The translations under genes and the position numbers were made by a program. 64,000 nt of DNA from Mimachlamys varia (Eukaryota > Mollusca > Bivalvia > Pectinida > Pectinidae), in the NCBI GenBank assembly GCA_947623455.1, contig OX392527.1, positions 5,700,001-5,764,000 on the forward strand. The letters run 5' to 3'. This document shows positions 40,401 through 49,028 of the stretch, piece after piece; the stretch's first letter is position 1, and every line of letters starts with the position of its first letter. Below the pieces are notes generated by a model. That model did not search any database. It was not told the origin of the DNA and saw nothing but the letters and a program-made list of their open reading frames with translations.

Positions 40401-43400
40401 TAATACTACAAAATGTGAAAGTCCAAGTTGAAATACTGTACACAAAGACAAGAGATCCCAGAGGGATCTTGGCGCCCACCATCATTGATTTTTCATTTTT
40501 TCTTAGAAAGATGGATCTTTTCCTTCTTATTTTAGCTTTCATTCATGTATTTGATCTTAGTTCTATGAATTTCTCGTGAAAATTAATAACAGTTGAAAGA
40601 AGGTCTCTTGTCATGAGATTTGTTTTTCTGATCAGTTCCAAATTCCAAATCAATCTTGTATTGCTGAACAAGAGGAACCTTGATATGGAATTTGGGAAAG
40701 ATCCAACCAGTACTTATCAAGATATAACAGCAACATTTTTTTCATTGTCAAAATCCAAGATGCCACCTGTCAGCCATTTTGTTTTTGTCTGATTAGTCCC
40801 AATATCAATACAGCAAAACTAAAGACCAAGGTGAACCTGCATATGAAATTTGGCAAAGATTCATCCTGTACTTCTGAAGATATAACGATAACAAATTTTC
40901 ATTGTCAAAACCCAAGATGGCCGCCTGTCAGCCATTTTGTTGTGACAAAATGACTTGTCGCAGATGACAGCTTCAACTGTCATCAATTACACAATTCTAA
41001 TGAATCGTGAAGTAAAGAGGGTACAAAGGTCACCAGAACATGAATTTTAATTGGGATGTTGTCAGATATTTATGTAACAGAGTGAAAATAGGGATATGTA
41101 TTTTGATCAGATTATGTAAGTATGACAAATGATCAAAAAGAAAATAAGGTCCTACCTTCTATGGACATGATGCCCTCCTGTACGAGTTTCTGGGCGGCAG
41201 CGGGCCTGTAGACATAATTTTATGTAACTTTTAACAGGAATGAGGTAGTGTAGAGATATGTAACTATTAACAATATGAATGAGGCAGCGTAGAGATGTGT
41301 AACTATTTACAACAGGAATGAGGTAGTGCAGAGATATGTAACTATTAACAGGAATGAGGCAGTGTAGAGATATGTAACTATTAACAACAGGAATGAGGCA
41401 GTGTAGAGATATGTAACTATTAACAACAGGAATGAGGCAGTGCAGAGATATGTAACTATTAACAGGAATGAGGCAGTGTAGAGATATGTAACTATTAACA
41501 GGAATGAGGTAGTGTAGAGATATGTAACTATTAACAGGAATGAGGTAGTGTAGAGATATGTAACTATTAACAGGAATGAGGCAGTGCAGAGATATGTAAC
41601 TATTAACAGGAATGAGGCAGTGTAGAGATATGTAACTATTAACAGGAATGAGGCAGTGCAGAGATATGTAACTATTAACAGGAATGAGGTAGTGTAGAGA
41701 TATGTAACTATTAACAGGAATGAGGCAGTGCAGAGATATGTAACTATTAACAGGAATGAGGCAGTGTAGAGATATGTAACTATTAACAACAGGAATGAGG
41801 CAGTGCAGAGATATGTAACTATTAACAGGAATGAGGCAGTGCAGAGATATGTAACTATTAACAGGAATGAGGCAGTGTAGAGATATGTAACTATTAACAA
41901 CAGGAATGAGGCAGTGCAGAGATATGTAACTATTAACAGGAATGAGGCAGTGTAGAGATATGTAACTATTAACAACAGGAATGAGGTAGTGTAGAGATAT
42001 GTAACTATTAACAACAGGAATGAGGCAGTGTAGAGATATGTAACTATTAACAACAGGAATGAGGCAGTGTAGAGATATGTAACTATTAACAACAGGAATG
42101 AGGCAGTGTAGAGATATGTAAATATTAACAACAGGAATGAGGCAGCGTAGAGATATGTAACTATTAACAACAGGAATGAGGCAGTGTAGAGATATGTAAA
42201 TATTAACAGGAATGAGGCAGCGTAGAGATATGTAAATAATAACAACAGGAATGAGGCAGCGTAGAGATATGTAAATATTAACAACAGGAATGAGGCAGTG
42301 TAGAGATATGTAAATATTAACAACAGGAATGAGGCAGCGTAGAGATATGTAACTATTAACAACAGGAATGGGGCAGCGTAGAGATATGTAACTATTAACA
42401 ACAGGAATGGGGCAGCGTAGAGATATGTAACTATTAACAACAGGAATGAGGCAGTGTAGAGATATGTAACTATTAACAACAGGAATGAGGCAGTGTAGAG
42501 ATATGTAACTATTAACAACAGGAATGAGGCAGTGTAGAGATATGTAACTATTAACAGGAATGAGGCAGCATAGAGATATGTAACTATTAACAGGAATGAG
42601 GCAGCATAGAGATGTGTAACTATTAACAACAGGAATGAGGCAGTGTAGAGATATGTAACTATTAACAGGAATGAGGCAGCTTAGAGATGTGTAACTATTA
42701 ACAGGAATGAGGCAGTGTAGAGATGTGTAACTATTAACAACAGGAATGAGGCAGTGTAGAGATATGTAACTATTAACAGGAATGAGGCAGCTTAGAGATG
42801 TGTAACTATTAACAGGAATGAGGCAGAATAGAGATGTGTAACTATTAACAACAGGAATGAGGCAGAATAGAGATATGTAACTATTAACAGGAATGAGGCA
42901 GAATAGAGATGTGTAACTATTAACAACAGGAATGAGGCAGAATAGAGATATGTAACTATTAACAACAGGAATGAAGCAGTGTAGAGATATGTAACTATTA
43001 ACAACAGGAATGAGGCAGCATAGAGATATGTAACTATTAACAGGAATGAGGCAGCGTAGAGATGTGTAACTATTAACAACAGGAATGAGGCAGCGTAGAG
43101 ATGTGTAACTATTAACAGGAATGAGGCAGCGTAGAGATATGTAACTATTAACAGGAATGAGGCAGCGTAGAGATGTGTAACTATTAACAGGAATGAGGCA
43201 GCATAGAGATATGTAACTATTAACAGGAATGAGGCAGCGTAGAGATGTGTAACTATTAACAGGAATGAGGCAGCATAGAGATATGTAACTATTAACAACA
43301 GGAATGAGGCAGCGTAGAGATACAGTTGTGGTATCGCACAACGCACCAAAAACTGCGTGCGTGTATCGTGCATACATCGTGCACACATCGTTCGCCCATG

Positions 43401-46400
43401 GTGCGCACAACCGGGCGATCTAAAGATCGTGCGTGTATGTGTGCGATTAAATCGCACACACGAACGATTTGGTACAATTGGTCGATACATATTACGGAAT
43501 GAAAAACATATGGAACCCTCTTGTCAAAAAACTATTTAAATTCGCATCATATTTATTGGGATTATTTCAATTTAACAATATACAGTAAACAGTATTACAG
43601 TGATCATAAGACAGCCAAGTGCGGGTTAAGCTACCAGGTATCAGAATATGTAAATAACATGCCGGAGTTTTACCTGTCCCGTGTGCGGCGATACGCTACG
43701 ACAGCCATTACCGAGCGACCGTTATGAAAACAAACTGGACTCTAGATCTTATAATCAGTTATTTGAAAAACCTTCCCCTCCCCAACACTTTACCTGTGTT
43801 TTCACACCTAGGCAAGTGTTGTAAGTGCCCCGGGCCAGAGATATCTACATATATTGGCCATCTACAGGTACAGTTTATAACATGGTAAAACTGGCAATAT
43901 TTACTTGAATGAGAACTTGTCAATATGAGTTGAAAGTATACATACATGTGTCTATTTGGTTTGTTTCTAAAACTATAGAAAGACTATTATTAATTTTTAG
44001 AAATATATAGATAGAACTATCAGCTAATGTAAATAGTTAAAATATAGAAATATGTTTGAAACAACTAGCGCGAAACCGTGTATATTGTTAAACCATTTCT
44101 AAATTTACATCAACCACGATTGTCATCGCACAATGTTAGTCTATCGTGCGCCCACATGTGCGTTAGAAATAATCGTCCAGGATCGCATCGTTCGCACATC
44201 GTGCATACACCGTTCGCCCATCGTGCGCCCACCGCACATCGTGTAACGTTGTGCGATCCCACAACTGTATGTAAATATTAACAACAGGAATGAGGCAGCG
44301 TAGAGATGTGTACCTATTAACAACAGGAATGAGGCAGCATAGAGATATGTAACTATTAACAACAGGAATGAGGCAGTGTAGAGATATGTAACTATTAACA
44401 GGAATGAGGCAGCGTAGAGATGTGTAACTATTAACAACGGGAATGAGGCAGTGTAGAGATATGTAACTATTAACAACAGGAATGAGGCAGAATAGAGATA
44501 TGTAACTATTAACAACAGGAATGAGGCAGCGTAGAGATGTGTAACTATTAACAACAGGAATGAAGCAGTGTAGAGATATGTAACTATTAACAACAGGAAT
44601 GAGGCAGCGTAGAGATGTGTAACTATTAACAACAGGAATGAAGCAGCGTAGAGATGTGTAACTATTAACAACAGGAATGGGGCAGCGTAGAGATATGTAA
44701 CTATTAACAACAGGAATGAGGCAGCGTAGAGATGTGTAACTATTAACAACAGGAATGAAGCAGCGTAGAGATATGTAACTATTAACAACAGGAATGAAGC
44801 AGCGTAGAGATGTGTAACTATTAACAACAGGAATGGGGCAGCGTAGAGATATGTAACTATTAACAACAGGAATGAAGCAGCGTAGAGATGTGTAACTATT
44901 AACAACAGGAATGAGGCAGTGTAGAGATATGTAACTATTAACAACAGGAATGAGGCAGCGTAGAGATATGTAACTATTAACAACAGGAATGAGGCAGTGT
45001 AGAGATATGTAACTATTAACAACAGGAATGAGGCAGCGTAGAGATGTGTAACTATTAACAACAGGAATGAAGCAGAATAGAGATGTGTAACTATTAACAA
45101 CAGGAATGAAGCAGCGTAGAGATATGTAACTATTAACAACAGGAATGAGGCAGTGTAGAGATATGTAACTATTAACAACAGGAATGAGGCAGCGTAGAGA
45201 TATGTAACTATTAACAACAGGAATGAGGCAGCGTAGAGATATGTAACTATTAACAACAGGAATGAGGCAGTGTAGAGATATGTAACTATTAACAACAGGA
45301 ATGAGGCAGTGTAGAGATATGTAACTATTAACAACAGGAATGAGGCAGCGTAGAGATATGTAACTATTAACAACAGGAATGAGGCAGCGTAGAGATATGT
45401 AACTATTAACAACAGGAATGAGGCAGCGTAGAGATGTGTAACTATTAACAACAGGAATGAAGCAGCGTAGAGATGTGTAACTATTAACAACAGGAATGGG
45501 GCAGCGAAGAGATGTGTAACTATTAACAACAGGAATGAAGCAGCGTAGAGATATGTAACTATTAACAACAGGAATGAAGCAGCGTAGAGATATGTAACTA
45601 TTAACAACAGGAATGAGGCAGTGTAGAGATGTGTAACTATTAACAACAGGAATGAGGCAGAATAGAGATATGTAACTATTAACAACAGGAATGAAGCAGC
45701 GTAGAGATATGTAACTATTAACAACAGGAATGAGGCAGCGTAGAGATGTGTAACTATTAACAACAGGAATGAGGCAGCATAGAGATATGTAACTATTAAC
45801 AACAGGAATGGGGCAGCGTAGAGATATGTAACTATTAACAACAGGAATGGGGCAGCGTAGAGATGTGTAACTATTAACAACAGGAATGAGGCAGTGTAGA
45901 GATATGTAACTATTAACAACAGGAATGAGGCAGCGTAGAGATGTGTAACTATTAACAACAGGAATGAGGCAGAATAGAGATATGTAACTATTAACAACAG
46001 GAATGAGGCAGCGTAGAGATATGTAAATATTAACAACAGGAATGAGGCAGAATAGAGATGTGTAACTATTAACAACAGGAATGAGGCAGAATAGAGATGT
46101 GTAACTATTAACAACAGGAATGAGGCAGCGTAGAGATGTGTAACTATTAACAGGAATGAGGCGGTGTAGAGATATGTAACTATTAACAACAGGAATGAGG
46201 CAGCGTAGAGATGTGTAACTATTAACAGGAATGAGGCAGCATAGAGATATGTAACTATTAACAACAGGAATGAGGCAGCGTAGAGATATGTAACTATTAA
46301 CAACAGGAATGAGGCAGCGTAGAGATATGTAAATATTAACAACAGGAATGAGGCAGTGTAGAGATATGTAACTATTAACAACAGGAATGAGGCAGTGTAG

Positions 46401-48709
46401 AGATATGTAACTATTAACAACAGGAATGAGGCAGTGTAGAGATATGTAACTATTAACAACAGGAATGAGGCAGCGTAGAGATATGTAACTATTAACAACA
46501 GGAATGAGGCAGCGTAGAGATATGTAAATATTAACAACAGGAATGAGGCAGTGTAGAGATATGTAACTATTAACAACAGGAATGAGGCAGTGTAGAGATA
46601 TGTAACTATTAACAACAGGAATGAGGCAGTGTAGAGATATGTAACTATTAACAGGAATGAGGCAGCATAGAGATATGTAACTATTAACAACAGGAATGAG
46701 GCAGCGTAGAGATATGTAACTATTAACAACAGGAATGAAGCAGCGTAGAGATGTGTAACTATTAACAACAGGAATGAGGCAGCGTAGAGATATGTAACTA
46801 TTAACAACAGGAATGGGGCAGCGTAGAGATATGTAACTATTAACAACAGGAATGAGGCAGCGTAGAGATGTGTAACTATTAACAACAGGAATGAGGCAGC
46901 GTAGAGATGTGTAACTATTAACAACAGGAATGAGGCAGTGTAGAGATATGTAACTATTAACAGGAATGAGGCAGCTTAGAGATGTGTAACTATTAACAAC
47001 AGGAATGAGGCAGTGTAGAGATATGTAACTATTAACAACAGGAATGAGGCAGTGTAGAGATATGTAACTATTAACAGGAATGAGGCAGCTTAGAGATGTG
47101 TAACTATTAACAACAGGAATGAGGCAGCTTAGAGATGTGTAACTATTAACAACAGGAATGAGGCAGAATAGAGATATGTAACTATTAACAACAGGAATGA
47201 GGCAGTGTAGAGATATGTAACTATTAACAGGAATGAGGCAGCTTAGAGATGTGTAACTATTAACAACAGGAATGAGGCAGCATAGAGATATGTAACTATT
47301 AAGAATGGGAATGAGGCAGCATATACAATTTGCTATTATTACAATATTATATAATGTATGAAAGTCATATGGAAGTCATCTTGTTATTTTTGAGAATCAG
47401 AAAACTTTGGGTACACAACTGAATTATTAAAAACATCACTCACAAGGAACGTTGCCAATATTGATAATGCATGTCTGCTAGACCCTTTTGTGAAGTACCA
47501 AAATATAGAAATTCATTCCCATAGATGTGGAGCTCACTTCAGTTTGTTTTTGTACATGTTAAAAAAATAACTATTCTGTAAATTACTTCTAAACAAATTC
47601 TTCGACAAGGAGATATGTTGGAAATTCTTAAAGTACAGCAAAAGTAAAATTACATTTAGACTCTGCCATTGACTTAACGAGACAATAATAAACATTATGA
47701 CATATTAAATGAGTCACGGTAATTACCCGATACCAGTCACTTTAGTCAAGGCGTTGATGGCCATGCTGGTGTCGTCAGCTCGTATCTGTAAAACATGTCA
47801 TCAATCATCTCTGGAGTTGAACATTTAGATATACAGATAAACAGTAAAAACTATAATCAACGGAAATGGTACTCTGGGATATGAATGCAATTTAGTTGTC
47901 ATTTTGAGACAACTATTACAGTCAACATTTCAGCAACATATTACGTAACTGGACTATTATCAGGATTAACTGGACTATTATCGGGATTAACTGGACTGTA
48001 ATCAGGATTAACTGGACTGTTATCGGGATTAACTGGACTGCTATCGGGATTAACTGGACTGTAATCGGGATTCTCTTCACACCGACGATACAGACTCATA
48101 GATATTTATCTGCAGATACCTCAAATTGATGCATCAAATATTCATGTTAATTACCTTTTCTAATTTTACTAGTTTTCCTGTCTTGACAAACTCATCAATC
48201 TTTTTTCCAATTTTATCTCCAATTCCATCCTAAGTAAAAGGAAAAACAAAACTGTTATACACACATTATATGAAAAATAAGGTTTTTAAAATCATATATA
48301 TTAACAACCTATATTTTTAATTCACACCAACAATACACCTCATATCCAGATTATATTTTCAATTGACTTACTATTTTAGACTAGTATTTAGTTATAATTG
48401 ATAATCTTGTAACACACAATTTTGATTTCAAATAAAACAAAGTTTAAAAAGTAAGTAATTGTTTATTTTGGTGCTTAGTCAAGTCAAATAAACTTTATCT
48501 GGAGTCAGTACATGTATCATACTTGCGAGTTTTTTCGCCTCATCCCCTGTGGCGATTAGAGTTGGTACATGGTATGATACTTACAAGTTTTTTCGCCTCA
48601 TCCCCTGTGGCGATTCGAGTCGGATGTTTGGCTAGGACTCCTGCTGCCTTTCTATAGGCATTGTATTTGTGCATTGCACGATTCACATTTTTTTCATAGT
48701 TAGCCAACT
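31401..48709 (-). CDS. POLB: DNA polymerase beta, 12 exons (exon 1 not found)
   Basis: The exons join in phase to 315 residues, the same length as human residues 21-335. Pol beta fills short gaps in base excision repair. Its N-terminal 8-kDa domain removes the 5'-deoxyribose phosphate and the C-terminal domain adds nucleotides. Visible here: the lyase lysine in KKIDEF (human K72), a second helix-hairpin-helix at TKVTGIGPAA, GSFRRG (S180, R183), GDIDILL (D190, D192), RIDIR (D256), and [14 protein letters not shown] (Y271, F272, G274, D276, N279, R283). All introns are GT-AG. Several introns hold a tandem array or TE. No frameshift or stop is seen, so the gene looks functional. The initiator exon, about 20 codons in vertebrates, was not recognised upstream. 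Gene orientation is convergent with the UBXN8-like gene. Confidence 0.96.
31900..31965. repeat. Terminus of a bivalve-type dispersed repeat
   Basis: The stretch aaaaggcccatgggccttag at 31899-31920 is the same kind of palindromic terminus as at 23997-24016. Only this end is recognisable; the rest has been replaced or lost next to the TTAA element. Confidence 0.4.
31970..32355. mobile_element. MITE with TTAA target sites (386 bp)
   Basis: The left end AGGCCCAATATATGTAAC and the inverted right end (AGGCCAAATATACGTAAC when reversed) match at 16 of 18 bases. Each is flanked by TTAA (31966-31969, 32356-32359). TTAA duplication is a hallmark of piggyBac and Kolobok transposons; the TIR does not settle which. 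No coding capacity. It lies in the POLB intron 31496-34466, just before a LINE copy. Confidence 0.8.
32440..34240 (+). pseudogene. 5'-truncated LINE (Jockey/CR1-like) with frameshift and stop
   Basis: Open from 32457 in one frame through the RT fingers ([17 protein letters not shown]), the first catalytic block ([11 protein letters not shown]), [14 protein letters not shown] and the second block (FTDDTKIY). Near 33362 the reading shifts by a small deletion. It then continues as [13 protein letters not shown] and the connection/C-terminal region ([25 protein letters not shown]) to an in-frame TGA at 33808, and again from 33835 to the natural-looking end at 34164. The endonuclease region is missing. 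It is inserted antisense in a POLB intron. The catalytic residues remain, but the copy is dead. Confidence 0.92.
34254..34555 (-). repeat. 151-bp tandem duplication covering the 3' half of a POLB exon
   Basis: The last roughly 90 coding bases of the exon ending at 34467, its donor and about 60 intron bases recur 151 bp downstream in the sense direction, with the duplicate exon end at 34316. The copies differ at a few bases only (gccgactggcctcagac against gccaactggcctcaaac). Both keep the donor gtcagt. The distal copy lacks an acceptor and the first half of the exon. Confidence 0.9.
34467..34606 (-). CDS. POLB: POLB exon (human residues 258-305, dNTP site)
   Basis: 140 bp. The acceptor ccttccacag and donor gtcagt are read on the minus strand. 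It encodes [33 protein letters not shown] and [11 protein letters not shown]. The steric-gate region YFTGSD and the residues equivalent to N279 and R283 are intact. Its 3' half is duplicated 151 bp downstream. Confidence 0.95.
34990..36291. mobile_element. TA-flanked TIR element, pogo/Tc1-mariner-like (1.3 kb)
   Basis: The left end CAGTAGACTCCACTTAAT and its exact inverted copy at the right bound 1302 bp, with TA on each side (34988-34989, 36292-36293). Similarity continues for a few more bases. Subterminal direct copies of gatattaaccg and gatattaaaag occur near both ends (35036-35060; 36145-36190; 36255) and may be transposase-binding sites. No transposase is encoded. It sits in the POLB intron 34607-36725. 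Confidence 0.83.
36726..36790 (-). CDS. POLB: POLB exon (human residues 237-258, third catalytic Asp)
   Basis: 65 bp. The acceptor is ttactag and the donor gtcagt. It encodes [21 protein letters not shown] plus two bases of an arginine codon. The aspartate in RIDIR corresponds to human D256. Confidence 0.93.
37051..37137 (-). CDS. POLB: POLB exon (human residues 208-236)
   Basis: 87 bp, phase 0 at both ends. The acceptor gttacacag and donor gtcagt are read on the minus strand. It encodes [15 protein letters not shown] and [14 protein letters not shown] in the palm domain, equal in length to the human exon product. Confidence 0.94.
37379..37449 (-). CDS. POLB: POLB exon (human residues 184-207, catalytic Asp pair)
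   Basis: 71 bp. The acceptor is gtccag and the donor gtaggt. It encodes [20 protein letters not shown] and GKK. The two aspartates in GDID correspond to D190 and D192, which bind the catalytic metals. Confidence 0.95.
37560..37722. mobile_element. Short MITE with TA target sites (163 bp)
   Basis: The left end CAGTAAAACCC pairs with GGGTTTTACTG at the right. Matching continues inward with about 3 mismatches in 24 bases, and TA flanks both ends (37558-37559, 37723-37724). It fits a Tc1/mariner- or pogo-type MITE and lies in the POLB intron 37450-37862. Confidence 0.8.
37863..37935 (-). CDS. POLB: POLB exon (human residues 160-184)
   Basis: 73 bp. The acceptor is caccttcag and the donor gtattg. 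It encodes [19 protein letters not shown] and GSFRR plus one base of the next glycine. GSFRRG is the triphosphate-contacting motif of pol beta (S180, R183). Confidence 0.95.
38075..38985. repeat. 22-bp tandem repeat array in a POLB intron
   Basis: About 40 copies of caggtgtttctcttacctta followed by ga. The main alternatives are taccctgga and tagcttaga; caagtg, catgtg and catatg variants also occur. The right end is more diverged. On the POLB sense strand each unit reads tctaaggtaagagaaacacc and so carries a consensus-like 5' splice site (aag then gtaaga). The array lies between the exons at 39227-39281 and 37863-37935. Confidence 0.94.
39227..39281 (-). CDS. POLB: POLB exon (human residues 141-159)
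   Basis: 55 bp. The acceptor is ttttgcag and the donor gtaata. It encodes [18 protein letters not shown] after the split lysine codon. The family block FEKRIPR is unchanged. Confidence 0.94.
39316..39345 (+). mobile_element. Single TIR-like end of a TA-type MITE
   Basis: The stretch TACAGTCAAACCTGTATTAA resembles the terminus of a widespread Tc1/mariner-type MITE family. No inverted partner was found nearby, so this is at most a solo end or a truncated copy. Confidence 0.3.
39462..40240. repeat. 50-bp tandem repeat array in a POLB intron
   Basis: About 16 copies of a 50-bp unit: atgtaaagttaagttggttt, then tcagtttagatattattttg, then acctcccccc. The six units from about 39550 to 39780 are nearly identical; the right half is diverged (cttctcccatatatggttaa). 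It lies between the POLB exons at 40321-40372 and 39227-39281. Confidence 0.93.
40321..40372 (-). CDS. POLB: POLB exon (human residues 124-141)
   Basis: 52 bp. The acceptor is gtatttcag and the donor gtgagt. It encodes [16 protein letters not shown] with split codons at both ends. The LNHHQ.IGLK block matches pol beta. Confidence 0.94.
40445..40975. repeat. Dispersed repeat fragment
   Basis: Begins with agatcccagagggatcttgg and contains two related segments, 40690-40790 and 40830-40940. These share gaaatttgg.aaagat, ataac...aacatttt or aacaaattttcattgtcaaa, aagatgg and gtcagccattttgt. This looks like an interspersed element with internal repeats. No coding capacity. Confidence 0.55.
41156..41205 (-). 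CDS. POLB: POLB exon (human residues 107-124)
   Basis: 50 bp. The acceptor tatgtctacag and donor gtaggt are read on the minus strand. It completes the second helix-hairpin-helix (GIG, then [16 protein letters not shown]). The adjacent 39/36-bp minisatellite begins only about 25-30 bp upstream of this exon, so part of the 3' splice-site region lies at the array edge. Confidence 0.92.
41228..43322. repeat. 39/36-bp tandem repeat array, first block
   Basis: About 55 copies of aggaatgaggcagtgtagag followed by atatgtaactattaacaac. Many units lack the final aac and are 36 bp. Variants include cagcgtag, cagaatag, cagcttag and agatgtgta. Both lengths are multiples of three, so one minus-strand frame stays open for 752 codons. 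The product is only a hydrophobic 12-13 residue repeat, and the array sits inside a POLB intron. Confidence 0.95.
43323..44267. mobile_element. Tc1/mariner-like element inserted in the minisatellite (945 bp)
   Basis: The ends CAGTTGTGGTATCGCACAAC and the inverted right terminus match at all but one of the first 21 bases. TA lies on both sides (43321-43322, 44268-44269), exactly interrupting one repeat unit (gagata | tgtaaatatt). Subterminal regions on both sides carry many copies of atcgtgc and cgttcgccca. No transposase is seen. Minus-strand segments at 43671-43722 and 43792-43868 are open and followed by gtaaa-type donors, so captured exon fragments are possible. Confidence 0.9.
44268..47320. 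repeat. 39/36-bp tandem repeat array, second block
   Basis: Continuation of the array at 41228-43322 on the other side of the inserted element. There are about 78 copies, mostly the 39-bp form here, while the 36-bp form is commoner in the first block. The minus-strand frame is open for 927 codons and repeats [13 protein letters not shown] with small changes. It starts beyond the insertion with no promoter or splice context of its own, so I regard it as non-coding. Confidence 0.95.
47727..47785 (-). CDS. POLB: POLB exon (human residues 88-107)
   Basis: 59 bp. The acceptor is gttttacag and the donor gtaatt. It encodes [19 protein letters not shown] plus two bases of a glycine codon. It opens the second helix-hairpin-helix. 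Confidence 0.95.
47945..48075. repeat. 21-bp tandem repeat
   Basis: About six copies of gggattaactggactattat plus c, with attat, gtaat, gttat and ctat variants, in the POLB intron 47786-48154. Confidence 0.88.
48155..48229 (-). CDS. POLB: POLB exon (human residues 63-87, lyase lysine)
   Basis: 75 bp, phase 0. The acceptor is cttttacttag and the donor gtaatt. It encodes [14 protein letters not shown] and [11 protein letters not shown]. The second lysine of GKKIDEF is the equivalent of human K72, the Schiff-base residue of the dRP lyase. The first HhH starts DGIG where the human protein has PGVG. Confidence 0.95.
48508..48623 (-). repeat. 58-bp duplication of a POLB exon 3' end
   Basis: The last roughly 38 coding bases of the exon ending at 48585 plus about 20 intron bases recur 58 bp downstream in the sense direction (agttttttcgcctcatcccc at 48528 and 48586). 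In the duplicate the donor reads gcaagt instead of gtaagt. Use of that site would add 58 bases and shift the frame. Confidence 0.9.
48585..48709 (-). CDS. POLB: POLB exon 2 (human residues 21-62)
   Basis: 125 bp. The acceptor is taatcaacag and the donor gtaagt. It encodes [19 protein letters not shown] through [10 protein letters not shown] after a split glutamate codon. NYEKNV and [10 protein letters not shown] are pol beta signatures of the 8-kDa domain. The upstream exon with the start codon was not found before 49030. Confidence 0.96.
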
Positions 48710-49028
48710 CTGTTGATTAGAATGGAAAATGGAGCATAATGATAGCTTATAATCATAATGTGTCTGCCGGAATATTAATTAGCCTAATTGATAATGTAAC
48801 CATAATGCCTCACTATCATATGAGTGTTTTGTATAAAGTGTGGTTCGAGTTTCATCACATAGTGTTAATCAATGTTACTGTATGTGGATAACTACATATA
48901 TAGAGTTTTGCATCCACAATTAAAAGAAACTAATCATCGTATTTAGTGCAGCATGTAGAAGTAATATACATGTATATTTACAGTCTGTTTGGAATTGATA
49001 GTATATTGCCTATACATTTCTACGAACG

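Noticed and set aside
41152..46924. 752- and 927-codon minus-strand ORFs as membrane proteins
   Set aside because: They are read-through of a 39/36-bp minisatellite inside a POLB intron, with one end running into a real 50-bp POLB exon and no start or splice context of their own.
31401..48709. POLB as a processed or decayed pseudogene
   Set aside because: All introns are present with GT-AG borders, the frame is intact and every known active-site residue is conserved.
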